From Vannielia litorea (GTDB taxonomy: Bacteria; Pseudomonadota; Alphaproteobacteria; Rhodobacterales; Rhodobacteraceae): DNA of 64,000 nt. The DNA is taken from NCBI RefSeq assembly GCF_900142295.1, contig NZ_FSRL01000002.1, positions 186,001-250,000 on the forward strand, in the 5' to 3' direction. Within the stretch, counting starts at the first letter, position 1. Each line of letters opens with the position of its first letter. The notes below the pieces were generated by a model. The model saw only the letters and a list, made by a program, of their open reading frames with translations. It ran no database searches and was not told where the DNA came from. A program made the translations under genes and the position numbers. Positions 54,122 to 63,992 of this stretch are shown piece by piece.

Positions 54122-55642
54122 ATGACCGCGCTGCTCGAAATGCGCTCGATCACCAAGGAATTCCCCGGCGTGAAGGCCCTCGACACGGTGAACCTCACCG
54201 TGAAGCAAGGCGAGATTCACGCGCTGGTGGGAGAAAACGGCGCCGGCAAGTCCACGCTGATGAAGGTGCTCTCCGGGGTCTATCCCGTGGGCAGCTACGA
54301 AGGCGAAATCCACTACGACGGCGGGCTGGCCGAGTTTCGCACCATCTCCGACAGCGAGGCGCGGGGCATCATCATCATCCACCAGGAGCTTGCCCTGGTG
54401 CCCCTGCTCTCGATCGCCGAAAACCTGTTTCTCGGCAACGAGCGCAGCAAGGGCGGCGTCATCGACTGGCGCGAGACCAACCGCCGCACCGAGGAACTGC
54501 TGCGCAAGGTGGGGCTCAGGGAGCCGCCCACCACTATGGTCGACAAGATCGGCGTCGGCAAACAGCAGCTGGTCGAGATCGCCAAGGCCCTCTCCAAGGA
54601 GGTCCGCCTGCTGATCCTCGACGAGCCCACCGCCGCGCTCTCGGAGTCCGACAGCCAGGCCCTGCTCGACCTGATGCTGGAGCTGAAGGCCCAGGGCGTC
54701 ACCCAGATCATCATCAGCCACAAGCTGAACGAGGTCCGCCGCGTGGCCGATACCGTCACCGTCATCCGCGACGGCACCACGGTTTCCACCATGGACGCCC
54801 GCGAGGGCGGCATCACCGAAGACCGCATCGTGCGCGACATGGTCGGCCGCGACATGGCCCACCGCTACCCCGAGCGCACCCGCCGCGCGGGCGACGTGCT
54901 GATGCAGGTCAAGGGCTGGAACGTCTGGCACCCCGAGCACAGCGACCGGCAGGTCATCCGCAACGCCGATCTCACCGTACGCGCCGGCGAGGTGGTGGGC
55001 ATCGCCGGCCTCATGGGCTCGGGGCGCACCGAGCTGGCCATGTCGATCTTCGGGCGCAGCTACGGGCGCAACATCTCGGGCAGCGTGGAGATCGGCGGCA
55101 CGCCCGTCGATACCTCCACCGTCCCCCGCGCCATCCAGACCGGGCTCGCCTACGTTACCGAGGACCGCAAGAGCCTGGGCCTGATCCTCGAAGAGAACAT
55201 CCAGCGCAACATCACGCTGACCAACCTTCCGCAGGTCTCCAGCGCCGGCGTGCTCAACGAGGCCGAAGAGACCAAGGTCGCCGAAAAGTACCGCCGCGCC
55301 ATGAACATCCGCACGCCCTCGGTGTTCCAGACGGTGATGAACCTTTCGGGCGGCAACCAGCAGAAGGTCGCGCTCTCCAAATGGCTCTTCGCCGAGCCGC
55401 AGGTGCTCATCCTCGACGAGCCGACCCGCGGCATCGACGTGGGCGCGAAGTTCGAGATCTACGGCATCATCAACGAGCTTTCGGCGCAGGGCAGGGGGGT
55501 CATCATGATCTCGTCGGAAATGCCCGAACTGCTCGGCATGTGCGACCGCATCTATGTGATGAACGAAGGCGAGCTGGTCGGCGAACTCACCGCCGAAGAG
55601 GCCAGCCAGGAGCGCATCATGTCGCTCATCGTGACCGATTGA
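54122..55642 (+). CDS. gguA: Sugar ABC transporter ATPase with two nucleotide-binding domains
   Basis: The 506-residue protein has a first domain with Walker [10 protein letters not shown] (about 38) and [13 protein letters not shown], and a second with the usual degenerate GLMGSGRTE (about 298) plus [15 protein letters not shown] and [13 protein letters not shown]. It powers uptake of ChvE ligands. Eleven bp separate it from gguB. Confidence 0.94.
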   Translation: MTALLEMRSITKEFPGVKALDTVNLTVKQGEIHALVGENGAGKSTLMKVLSGVYPVGSYEGEIHYDGGLAEFRTISDSEARGIIIIHQELALVPLLSIAENLFLGNERSKGGVIDWRETNRRTEELLRKVGLREPPTTMVDKIGVGKQQLVEIAKALSKEVRLLILDEPTAALSESDSQALLDLMLELKAQGVTQIIISHKLNEVRRVADTVTVIRDGTTVSTMDAREGGITEDRIVRDMVGRDMAHRYPERTRRAGDVLMQVKGWNVWHPEHSDRQVIRNADLTVRAGEVVGIAGLMGSGRTELAMSIFGRSYGRNISGSVEIGGTPVDTSTVPRAIQTGLAYVTEDRKSLGLILEENIQRNITLTNLPQVSSAGVLNEAEETKVAEKYRRAMNIRTPSVFQTVMNLSGGNQQKVALSKWLFAEPQVLILDEPTRGIDVGAKFEIYGIINELSAQGRGVIMISSEMPELLGMCDRIYVMNEGELVGELTAEEASQERIMSLIVTD

Positions 55643-55652
55643 GGGAAGAGAA

Positions 55653-56885
55653 ATGGCACTCGCAGAAGACTCCGAAACCCATGAACGCAAGAGCATCGGC
55701 TCCTACCTGAAGAGCCACCTGCGCGAATACGGCCTGCTCTTCGCGCTCATCTTCATCATGGTCTTCTTCCAGATCGTGACCGAAGGCACCCTGTTCCGCG
55801 CGGTGAACATCACCAACCTGATGCTGCAAAACAGCTACATCATCATCATGGCGCTGGGCATGCTGGTGGTGATCGTCTCGGGCAACATCGACCTCTCCGT
55901 CGGCTCCGTCATGGGCTTCATCGGCGCGCTGGCGGCGGTGATGATCGTCAACTGGGGCTGGAACCTCTATGTCACCGGCCTGATCTGCCTCGTCGCGGGC
56001 GGGCTGATCGGGGCGGCGCAGGGCTACTGGGTCGCCTATTGGAAAGTGCCCAGCTTCATCGTGACCCTGGCCGGGATGCTGGTGTTTCGCGGCGCTTCGC
56101 TCTGGCTGCTCGAAGGCCAGTCCGTCGGCCCCTTCCCGCGTGAATTCCAGGTCATCGCAAACGGCTTCATCCCCGATCCCTTCCCCGCCGCGCTGGGCGA
56201 AAGCCTCGCCGGGGTCTTCGGCGCGCGGCAGGTCAACGTGCTGGCCCTGCTCACCGGGGTGGTCGCCGCGGGCATCATCACCTGGCTCGGCATGCGCACC
56301 CGCGCCCGCAACAAGGCCTACGGCATCGAGGACGAGCCCCGTGCCTTCTTCATCGCCCGCAACCTGATCGTTTCCGCCGCGCTGATCTTCATCTGCTACA
56401 AGCTGGCCACCTTCCGCGGCCTGCCCAACGTGCTCATCACCATGGGCGTGCTGACGGTGATCTACGCCTTCGTCACCGAGCAAACCACCATCGGGCGGCG
56501 GGTCTACGCCCTTGGCGGCAACGAGAAGGCCGCCAAGCTCTCGGGCATCAAGACAGAGCGGCTCACCTTTCTCGCCTTCGCCAACATGGGCGTGCTGGCG
56601 GCCATCGCGGGCCTCGTCTACGCCGCCCGCCTCAACACCGCCACGCCCAAGGCCGGCTTCGCGCTCGAGCTCGACGTGATCGCGGCGGTCTTCATCGGCG
56701 GTGCGTCGATGTCGGGCGGCGTTGGCAAGATCGTCGGCGCCGTGGTCGGCGCCTTCCTGATGGGCGTGCTGAACAACGGCATGTCGATCATGGGCATCGG
56801 CATCGACTACCAGCAGGTCATCAAGGGCCTTGTGCTGCTCGCCGCCGTGCTCTTCGATGTCTACAACAAATCCAAGCAGGGCTGA
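55653..56885 (+). CDS. gguB: Sugar ABC transporter permease
   Basis: The 410-residue permease of the BPD_transp_2 family has about ten helices, with MALGMLVVIVSGNIDLSVGSVMGF and FIGGASMSGGVGKIVGAVVGAFLMGVLNNGMSIMGI. The length and extra loop (about 175-250) are typical of GguB/XylH-type permeases. Confidence 0.94.
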   Translation: MALAEDSETHERKSIGSYLKSHLREYGLLFALIFIMVFFQIVTEGTLFRAVNITNLMLQNSYIIIMALGMLVVIVSGNIDLSVGSVMGFIGALAAVMIVNWGWNLYVTGLICLVAGGLIGAAQGYWVAYWKVPSFIVTLAGMLVFRGASLWLLEGQSVGPFPREFQVIANGFIPDPFPAALGESLAGVFGARQVNVLALLTGVVAAGIITWLGMRTRARNKAYGIEDEPRAFFIARNLIVSAALIFICYKLATFRGLPNVLITMGVLTVIYAFVTEQTTIGRRVYALGGNEKAAKLSGIKTERLTFLAFANMGVLAAIAGLVYAARLNTATPKAGFALELDVIAAVFIGGASMSGGVGKIVGAVVGAFLMGVLNNGMSIMGIGIDYQQVIKGLVLLAAVLFDVYNKSKQG

Positions 56886-56888
56886 GAC

Positions 56889-58634
56889 ATGACCTTCCAA
56901 CCCGCCGAATGGCCCCGCAAGCTCCGCTCCCAGCACTGGTATGGCGGCAACTCCCGCGACACGATCTACCATCGCGGCTGGCTGAAGAACCAGGGCTACC
57001 CGCATGACCTCTTCGATGGCCGCCCGGTCATCGGCATCCTCAACACCTGGTCCGAGCTGACCCCCTGCAACGGGTCTCACGTCAAGGAGCTGGTCGAAAA
57101 GGTCAAGGCCGGGGTTTGGGAGGCCGGCGGCTTCCCGGTCGAGGTGCCGGTGTTCTCGGCGTCTGAGAACACCTACCGCCCCACCGCCATGATGTTCCGC
57201 AACCTCGCGGCCCTGGCCGTCGAGGAAACGATAAGAGGCCAGCCGATCGACGGCTGCGTGCTCATGGTCGGCTGCGACAAGACCACCCCCTCGCTGATGA
57301 TGGGCGCCGCCTCCGTCGACCTGCCCGCCATCGTCGTCACCGGCGGCCCCATGCTCAACGGCTACTTTCAGGGCGAGCGCGTCGGCTCCGGCACCCACCT
57401 GTGGAAGTTCTCCGAGGATGTGAAGGCCGGCAAGATGACCCAGGAGGAGTTCCTGGAGGCCGAGCAAAGCATGTCCCGCTCCACCGGCACCTGCAACACC
57501 ATGGGCACCGCCTCCTCCATGGCCTCCATGGCCGAGGCCCTCGGCATGGCCCTCTCCGGCAACGCCGCCATCCCGGCGGTCGACAGCCGTCGCCGCGTCA
57601 TGGCCCAGCTCTCCGGCCGCCGCATCGTGCAGATGGTGAAGGACGACCTGAAGCCCTCCGACGTGATGACCAAGCAGGCCTTCGAAAACGCCATCCGCAC
57701 CAACGCCGCCATTGGCGGCTCCACCAACGCGGTGATCCACCTCCTCGCCATGGCCGGCCGCTGCGGCGTGGACCTGACGCTCGAGGATTGGGACCGCTGC
57801 GGCCGCGACATCCCCACCATCGTCAACCTCATGCCCTCCGGCAAATACCTGATGGAGGAGTTCTTCTACGCCGGCGGCCTTCCGGTGGTGCTCAAGCGCC
57901 TCGGCGAGGCCGGCGTGCTGCACCGCGAGGCGCTCACCGTCTCCGGCGGCGCGATCTGGGACGAGGTTAAGGACGCCGTCAACCACAACGACGACGTGAT
58001 CCTCCCTGCCGAAAAGGCCCTCACCCAATCGGGCGGCATCGTCGTGCTCAAGGGCAACCTCGCCCCCGGCGGCGCGGTGCTCAAGCCCTCCGCCGCCACG
58101 CCGTCGCTGCTCCAGCACAAGGGCCGCGCCGTGGTGTTCGAGGATATCGACGACTACAAGGCCCGCATCAACGATGATGCGCTCGACATCGACGAGACCT
58201 GCATCATGGTGATGAAGAACTGCGGCCCAAAGGGCTATCCCGGCATGGCCGAGGTCGGCAACATGGGCCTGCCGCCCAAGGTGCTGAAGAAGGGAATCAC
58301 CGACATGGTCCGCATCTCCGATGCCCGCATGTCGGGCACCGCCTATGGCACCGTGATCCTCCACACCTCTCCCGAAGCCGCCGCCGGTGGCCCGCTCGCG
58401 GTGGTGCGGAGCGGTGACATGATCGAGGTCGACGTGGCGAACCGCCGCCTCCACCTCGATATCCCCGAGGCCGAACTCACCGAGCGCCTCTCGGCCTGGA
58501 CGCCCACCCACGAGCAGCCGAAGTCGGGCTACGCCTGGCTGCACCAGCAGCACGTCATGGGGGCCGATACGGGGGCGGATCTCGATTTCCTCCAAGGCTG
58601 CCGGGGCAACGACGTCGGCAGAGACTCGCACTAG
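56889..58634 (+). CDS. araC: L-arabinonate dehydratase (IlvD/Edd family)
   Basis: The 581-residue iron-sulfur dehydratase has the cluster Cys motifs TPCNGSH (about 58), GCDKTTP (about 127) and TGTCNTMG (about 200), and the GGSTNAVIH region. It turns L-arabinonate into 2-dehydro-3-deoxy-L-arabinonate and may accept D-galactonate-like acids. It starts 3 bp after gguB. The symbol follows the Azospirillum arabinose pathway and is not the E. coli AraC regulator. Confidence 0.87.
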   Translation: MTFQPAEWPRKLRSQHWYGGNSRDTIYHRGWLKNQGYPHDLFDGRPVIGILNTWSELTPCNGSHVKELVEKVKAGVWEAGGFPVEVPVFSASENTYRPTAMMFRNLAALAVEETIRGQPIDGCVLMVGCDKTTPSLMMGAASVDLPAIVVTGGPMLNGYFQGERVGSGTHLWKFSEDVKAGKMTQEEFLEAEQSMSRSTGTCNTMGTASSMASMAEALGMALSGNAAIPAVDSRRRVMAQLSGRRIVQMVKDDLKPSDVMTKQAFENAIRTNAAIGGSTNAVIHLLAMAGRCGVDLTLEDWDRCGRDIPTIVNLMPSGKYLMEEFFYAGGLPVVLKRLGEAGVLHREALTVSGGAIWDEVKDAVNHNDDVILPAEKALTQSGGIVVLKGNLAPGGAVLKPSAATPSLLQHKGRAVVFEDIDDYKARINDDALDIDETCIMVMKNCGPKGYPGMAEVGNMGLPPKVLKKGITDMVRISDARMSGTAYGTVILHTSPEAAAGGPLAVVRSGDMIEVDVANRRLHLDIPEAELTERLSAWTPTHEQPKSGYAWLHQQHVMGADTGADLDFLQGCRGNDVGRDSH

Positions 58635-58694
58635 CAGAGTGGGCAATCTGCTCCCCTTCCGGGGGCAATCTTCCCACCACCCAAGGAGACCATC

Positions 58695-59618
58695 ATGCAA
58701 ATCGCCCTCGTCGGCATCGGCAAGATCGCGGTGGATCAGCACGTGCCCTCCATCGCGGCCTCTCCCGATTGGGAGCTCGCCGCCACCGTCTCCCGCCACG
58801 GCACGGTGGAGGGTGTCGCCGCCTACACGCAGCTCTCCGAGATGCTCGACGCCCACCCCGAGATCCGCGTCGTCTCGCTCTGCGTCCCGCCCGTGCCGCG
58901 CTTTGCCCTCGCGGCCGAGGCCATCCGGGCAGGCCGCCACGTGATGCTCGAAAAGCCCCCGGGCGCGACTCTCTCCGAGTGCCACACGCTCGAAGCGCTC
59001 GCCCGCCAGCACCGCGTCACCCTTTATGCCTCCTGGCACAGCCGCGAGGCCGCCATGGTCCCCGCCGCAAAGGCATGGCTGGCCGACAAAAAGCTCACCC
59101 GCTTCACCGTCACCTGGAAGGAAGACGTGCGCCGCTGGCACCCCGGCCAGGCCTGGATCTGGCAGCCCGGCGGGCTCGGCGTCTTCGACCCGGGTATCAA
59201 CGCCCTCTCCATCGTGACCGAGATCCTCCCCGACCCGATCCACCTCACCGCCGCCACGCTCGAGGTGCCCGAGAACTGCCAGGCCCCGATCGGTGCCCAG
59301 CTCGCCTTCGCCCACCCCACGGCGCAGGTCGACATGGTGTTCGACTGGCGCCAGACCGGCGATCAGACCTGGGAGATCGAGGCCGAAACCACCCAAGGCA
59401 CCCTCAAGCTGCTCGACGGCGGCGCGCGGCTCCAGATCGACGGCAGCGAACAGGGCGAGGACGCCGACGCGCTCAAGGGCGAATACCCGCGCCTCTACGC
59501 CAATCTCGCCCGCCTGGTCGCCCGCGGCGAGATCGACATGGACCTTGCGCCCATGCGCCATGTCGCCGATGCCTTCACCCTCGGACACCGCAGCCTTACG
59601 GAGCCTTTCCACGAATGA
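58695..59618 (+). CDS. araA: L-arabinose/D-galactose 1-dehydrogenase (Gfo/Idh/MocA family)
   Basis: The 307-residue NAD(P) enzyme has GIGKIAVDQHVPSI at the nucleotide site, the conserved EKPPGATLSE (about 93) and KEDVRRWHPGQAWIWQPGGLGVFDPGINALSI (about 138-168). These closely follow Azospirillum L-arabinose 1-dehydrogenase and D-galactose 1-dehydrogenases. It makes the 1,4- or 1,5-lactone. No lactonase gene is seen in the window. The stop overlaps the epimerase by 4 bp. Confidence 0.9.
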   Translation: MQIALVGIGKIAVDQHVPSIAASPDWELAATVSRHGTVEGVAAYTQLSEMLDAHPEIRVVSLCVPPVPRFALAAEAIRAGRHVMLEKPPGATLSECHTLEALARQHRVTLYASWHSREAAMVPAAKAWLADKKLTRFTVTWKEDVRRWHPGQAWIWQPGGLGVFDPGINALSIVTEILPDPIHLTAATLEVPENCQAPIGAQLAFAHPTAQVDMVFDWRQTGDQTWEIEAETTQGTLKLLDGGARLQIDGSEQGEDADALKGEYPRLYANLARLVARGEIDMDLAPMRHVADAFTLGHRSLTEPFHE

Positions 59619-60625
59619 CCCCCGATGAGAACCGAGAGATCTTCGCCACCACCCCCGAGGGCGACGTGGTCGAGATCGTCACCCTGCAGAACGGCCCCGC
59701 CACGGCCCGGGTCATGACCTGGGGCGCGACCCTTCAGGACTTCCGCCTTGACGGCATCGAGCACAGCCTCGTCCTCGGCTCCCCGGTCTTCGAGCCCTAC
59801 CGCACCCGTATGCGCAATTACGGCGCCATCGTGGGCCGCGCCGCCAACCGCATCGCGGGCGGGCGCGCGCCGCTCAACGGCACCACCCTGCAGCTCGAGA
59901 CCAACGAAGAGGGTCGCACCGCACTCCACGGCGGCTCCGACGGCTGCGGCTACATCAACTGGCAGCTCGCCGAGGCCAGCGCCACCTCCGCGCGGTTCGC
60001 CGTCACCCTGGCCGACGGGCAGGGCGGCCACCCGGGCAACCTCGCCCTCACCGCGACCTACAGCCTCGATGCCGAGGGCGCGCTGACGCTGGAGATCACC
60101 GGCACCACCGACGCCCCCACCTTCTGCAACATCGCCCACCACAGCTACTGGAACCTCGACGGCACCCCCACGCTCGACGGCCACACGCTGCAGGTGGATG
60201 CCGACAGCTACCTCGCCGTCGATGCCCACAAGATCCCGCAGAACGGCCCCGCCCCCCTCGCCGGCACCCGGTTCGATTTCCGCCAGCCCCGCGCCATCAC
60301 CATGGCCACCGACGCGCCTGGGCTCGATCACAACTTCTGCCTGCGCGATCCGGGCACGGTCATGCGCCCGGCCTGCACCCTCCGCGCCGCCGGCCTGCAA
60401 CTGGAGATCGACACCACCGAGCCCGGCTTGCAGGTCTATGACGGCTCCGGCCTCAACTCCGAGGCCCCCGGCCATACCGGCAAGCCCTACGGCCCCCACG
60501 CCGGGGTGGCCATCGAGCCGCAGCACTGGCCCGACGCGCCCAACCACCCGGACTATCCCCAGATCACCCTCAACCCGGGCCAGACCTACCGGCAGGTTTC
60601 CCGGTTTCATGTCACCCGCATCTGA
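59615..60625 (+). CDS. galM: Aldose 1-epimerase
   Basis: The 336-residue beta-sandwich mutarotase has NYGAIVGRAANRIAGG (about 68-83), the catalytic His in ALHGG and HHSYWNL (about 172), and the C-terminal Glu in GVAIEPQHWPDAPN. It interconverts sugar anomers for the 1-dehydrogenase encoded just upstream. Confidence 0.93.
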   Translation: MTPDENREIFATTPEGDVVEIVTLQNGPATARVMTWGATLQDFRLDGIEHSLVLGSPVFEPYRTRMRNYGAIVGRAANRIAGGRAPLNGTTLQLETNEEGRTALHGGSDGCGYINWQLAEASATSARFAVTLADGQGGHPGNLALTATYSLDAEGALTLEITGTTDAPTFCNIAHHSYWNLDGTPTLDGHTLQVDADSYLAVDAHKIPQNGPAPLAGTRFDFRQPRAITMATDAPGLDHNFCLRDPGTVMRPACTLRAAGLQLEIDTTEPGLQVYDGSGLNSEAPGHTGKPYGPHAGVAIEPQHWPDAPNHPDYPQITLNPGQTYRQVSRFHVTRI

Positions 60626-60639
60626 CGTAAGGACAGCCC

Positions 60640-61557
60640 ATGCAAAGCCCGCTTACCGGAATCCTCCCTGTCGCGCCCACGCCCTTCACCGCTGAAGGCG
60701 CCGTGGACGAAGAGGGGATGCGCCGCGTCCTCGATTGCATGATCGACCAGGGGGTGGATGCCATCTGCATCCTCGCCAACTATTCCGAGCAGTTCGTGCT
60801 GTCGGACGAGGAGCGCGCCCTGCTCACCCGCGTCAGCCTCGAGCATGTCGCGGGCCGCGTGCCGGTGATCGTCACCGTCTCGCATTTCTCCACGCAGATC
60901 GTGGTGGACCGCGCCAGATATGCCGAGAGCCTCGGCGCCTCCATGCTGATGATGATGCCCCCCTACCACGGCGTGGGCCTCGTGCCCGCCGAGGCCGGGA
61001 TCATGGAGCATTTCCAGGCCGTCTCCGATGCCATCTCCATCCCGATCATGGTGCAGGACGCGCCGCTCTCCGGCGTCTCCCTGCCGGTGCCCACGCTGGT
61101 CCGCATGGCCCGCGAAATCGAGCATGTGTCCTACTTCAAGATCGAGACCCCCTTTGCCGCCGACAAGCTGGCAGCCCTGATCGAACAGGGCGGCGAGCAC
61201 ATCGTCGGCCCCTTCGACGGCGAGGAGGCCGTGACCCTGCTGGCCGACCTCGACGCAGGCTGCACCGGCACCATGACCTCGGCGCTGCAGCCCGAGCTGA
61301 TCGGCCCGATCGTCGCCAACTACCGCTCCGACGATCTCGATGCCGCGCTGGCAGGCTGGAAACGCTGCCTGCCGCTGATCAACCACGAAAACCGCCAATG
61401 CGGCCTCCGCGCCGCCAAGACGGTGATGATGGAGGGCGGCGTGATCGGCTCCGACCACGTCCGCCACCCCTTGAAACCCATGTCGCAGCGCACCAGGTCA
61501 CGCCTGCTGCAACTCGCAAAAGAACTCGATTTGATCGCCCTGAAATGGGGCAAGTGA
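60640..61557 (+). CDS. araD: 2-dehydro-3-deoxy-L-arabinonate dehydratase (DapA family)
   Basis: The 305-residue Schiff-base enzyme has ILANYSEQFVLSDEE (about 46-60), MMPPYHGVG, IMVQDAP, the catalytic Lys in YFKIETP (about 168) and INHENRQCGLRAAK. This pattern is specific for L-KDA dehydratases of the non-phosphorylative arabinose pathway, giving 2-oxoglutarate semialdehyde. Confidence 0.9.
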   Translation: MQSPLTGILPVAPTPFTAEGAVDEEGMRRVLDCMIDQGVDAICILANYSEQFVLSDEERALLTRVSLEHVAGRVPVIVTVSHFSTQIVVDRARYAESLGASMLMMMPPYHGVGLVPAEAGIMEHFQAVSDAISIPIMVQDAPLSGVSLPVPTLVRMAREIEHVSYFKIETPFAADKLAALIEQGGEHIVGPFDGEEAVTLLADLDAGCTGTMTSALQPELIGPIVANYRSDDLDAALAGWKRCLPLINHENRQCGLRAAKTVMMEGGVIGSDHVRHPLKPMSQRTRSRLLQLAKELDLIALKWGK

Positions 61558-61565
61558 GGAGACCC

Positions 61566-63086
61566 ATGAGCTTTACCCCCAAGGGAAAACACCTGATCGC
61601 CGGCGAATGGCTCGACGGCAACGGCACCTTCAAGAGTGAGCCCGCTCATGGCGAGGCCTTCGACTACCCCGTCGGCACGCCCGAGCTGGTGAACAAGGCC
61701 TGCGAGGCCGCCGAAGAGGCGTTCTGGACCTACGGCTACTCCTCCCGCGAGGCCCGCGCGGCCTTTCTCGACACCATCGCCGACGAGATCGAGGCCCGCG
61801 CCGACGAGATCACCGAAATCGGCACCTCCGAGACCGGCCTGCCCGAGGCCCGCCTCCAGGGCGAGCGCGGCCGCACCACCGGCCAGCTCCGCCTCTTCGC
61901 CAGCCACATCCGCGAGGGCAAGCACCTCGACGTGCGCCACGACAAGGCCCTGCCAGACCGTGCGCCGCTGCCCCGCCCCGACCTGAAGATGGTCCAGCGT
62001 CCGATCGGCCCGGTGGCGGTCTTCGGCGCGTCGAACTTCCCGCTCGCCTTCTCCACCGCGGGCGGCGACACCGCCGCCGCGCTGGCCGCGGGCTGCCCGG
62101 TGGTCGTCAAGGGCCACTCCGCCCACCCCGGCACCGGCGAGATCGTGGCCCAGGCCATCGACGCCGCGATCCGGAAGTGCGGCATCCACCCCGGCGTCTT
62201 CTCCCTCATCCAGGGCGGCAAGCGCGATGTGGGCACCACGCTGGTCCAGCACCCGCTGATCAAGGCCGTGGGCTTCACCGGCTCGCTCGGCGGCGGTCGC
62301 GCGCTCTTCGACCTCTGCGCCCAGCGCCCCGAGCCGATCCCCTTCTTCGGCGAGCTGGGCTCGGTCAACCCGATGTTCGTGCTCCCCGAGGCCGCCAAGG
62401 CCCGTGGCAAGGCCATGGGCGAGGGCTGGGCCGGATCGCTCACCATGGGTGCGGGCCAGTTCTGCACCAACCCCGGCATCGCCGTGGTCGAGAAGGGCGA
62501 GGCCGGTGACGCCTTCGTCACCGCCGCCAAGGAGGCCCTCTCCAAGGCCGCCCCGCAGACCATGCTCACCGACGGCATCGCCCAGGCCTACAAGGACGGC
62601 AAGGCCCGCTTCGACGGCCGCAACGCCGTGCAGCCCCTGCTGACCAACGAGGACGAGGGCCGCAACGCCTCCCCCAACCTCTACGAGACCGACGCCGAGG
62701 CCTACCTGCAGGACCACGCGCTCGGCGAGGAGGTCTTCGGCCCCCTCGGTCTCGTCGTCCGGGTCAATGGCAAGGACGACATGGAGACCCTGGCGAAGGG
62801 CTTCGAAGGCCAGCTCACCGCGACGATCCACATGGATGATGGCGACACCGAGCGCGCCAGGGCGCTGATCCCGATCCTCGAGCGCAAGGCCGGCCGCCTG
62901 CTGGTCAACGGCTTCCCGACCGGCGTCGAGGTGGCCGACAGCATGGTCCACGGCGGCCCCTATCCCGCCTCCACCAACTTCGGCGCCACCTCGGTGGGCA
63001 CGCTCTCGATCCGTCGCTTCCTGCGGCCTGTCTGCTACCAGAACATGCCCGACGCGATCTTGCCGCAGGACCTGCAAGGCGCATGA
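61566..63086 (+). CDS. araE: 2-oxoglutarate semialdehyde dehydrogenase
   Basis: The 506-residue aldehyde dehydrogenase has GPVAVFGASNFPLAFSTAGGD, FTGSLGGGRAL, ELGSVNP and the catalytic Cys in GAGQFCTNPG (about 302). It oxidises the semialdehyde made by the preceding enzyme to 2-oxoglutarate, finishing arabinose breakdown. It overlaps dgoK by 4 bp. Confidence 0.92.
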   Translation: MSFTPKGKHLIAGEWLDGNGTFKSEPAHGEAFDYPVGTPELVNKACEAAEEAFWTYGYSSREARAAFLDTIADEIEARADEITEIGTSETGLPEARLQGERGRTTGQLRLFASHIREGKHLDVRHDKALPDRAPLPRPDLKMVQRPIGPVAVFGASNFPLAFSTAGGDTAAALAAGCPVVVKGHSAHPGTGEIVAQAIDAAIRKCGIHPGVFSLIQGGKRDVGTTLVQHPLIKAVGFTGSLGGGRALFDLCAQRPEPIPFFGELGSVNPMFVLPEAAKARGKAMGEGWAGSLTMGAGQFCTNPGIAVVEKGEAGDAFVTAAKEALSKAAPQTMLTDGIAQAYKDGKARFDGRNAVQPLLTNEDEGRNASPNLYETDAEAYLQDHALGEEVFGPLGLVVRVNGKDDMETLAKGFEGQLTATIHMDDGDTERARALIPILERKAGRLLVNGFPTGVEVADSMVHGGPYPASTNFGATSVGTLSIRRFLRPVCYQNMPDAILPQDLQGA

Positions 63087-63973
63087 TTGCCAGCTGGATC
63101 GCGGCCGACTGGGGCACCTCCAACCTGCGCCTCTGGGCCATCGGCCCGGAGGGGGAGGTCATCGGTCGCGCCTCCAGCAACAAGGGCATGGGCAAGCTGG
63201 ACCCCTCCGGCTACGAGCCCGTCCTCCTCGAGCTGGCCGAGCCCTGGCTCGGCCGCCACGCCACCGACGTGCTGATCTGCGGCATGGCCGGGGCCCGGCA
63301 GGGCTGGGTCGAGGCGCCCTACGCCGCCGCCCCCTGCAAGCCCGCAGGCCTCCCGCCTGTCAGCGCCCCCACCGACGACCCGCGCCTGCGCGTCCGCATC
63401 CTGCCCGGCGTCTCTCAATCCGACCCGGCCGACGTGATGCGCGGCGAAGAAACCCAGGTCGCAGGCTTCCTCGCCGGCAACCCTGCGTTCGACGGCATCC
63501 TCTGCCTGCCCGGCACCCACTCCAAATGGGTCCATGTCTCCGCCGGAGAGATCGTCAGCTTCCGTACCTTCATGACCGGCGAGCTGTTCTCCTTGCTCTC
63601 CTCGCAATCGGTGCTGCGCCACGCGCTTCACGGCGAGGGCTGGGACGAGTCCGCCTTCGCGCAAGCCGCCGCCGTGGCCATGTCGCGCCCCGAGCGGCTG
63701 GCCTCCTCGCTCTTCTCCCTCCGCGCCGCCTCGCTGCTCACCGGCCTCGCGCCCGGCACCGCCCGCGCGCGGTTGTCCGGCACGCTCATCGGCCTCGAAC
63801 TGGCCGCCGCGCGCCCCTACTGGCTCGGCCAGCGCGTCGCCCTCATCGGCGGCCCGCTCCTGACCGAACCCTACGCCAAGGCCCTCGCCGCCCAGGGCCT
63901 CGCCCCCGAAATCCACGATGGCGAAAACCTCGCGCTGGCCGGCCTCACCGCCGCCCGCATGGCCCTCGCCTGA
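63083..63973 (+). CDS. dgoK: 2-dehydro-3-deoxygalactonokinase
   Basis: The 296-residue kinase has WIAADWGTSNLRLWAI at the N-terminal phosphate-binding site, GMAGARQGW, LPGTHSKWVHV (about 146-156) and FRTFMTGELFSLL, all typical of DgoK. It phosphorylates 2-dehydro-3-deoxy-D-galactonate in the De Ley-Doudoroff pathway. Its presence indicates that the operon also handles galactose. Confidence 0.93.
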   Translation: MIASWIAADWGTSNLRLWAIGPEGEVIGRASSNKGMGKLDPSGYEPVLLELAEPWLGRHATDVLICGMAGARQGWVEAPYAAAPCKPAGLPPVSAPTDDPRLRVRILPGVSQSDPADVMRGEETQVAGFLAGNPAFDGILCLPGTHSKWVHVSAGEIVSFRTFMTGELFSLLSSQSVLRHALHGEGWDESAFAQAAAVAMSRPERLASSLFSLRAASLLTGLAPGTARARLSGTLIGLELAAARPYWLGQRVALIGGPLLTEPYAKALAAQGLAPEIHDGENLALAGLTAARMALA

Positions 63974-63992
63974 CGCTGCACCGGAGCCGCCC

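Noticed and set aside
55626..59612. Very long minus-strand open frame (over 1300 codons) across gguB and the arabinose genes
   Set aside because: It lies antisense to well-supported genes, is composed mainly of His, Gly, Asp and Glu as expected from mirrored GC-rich codons, and has no domain. It is a shadow.
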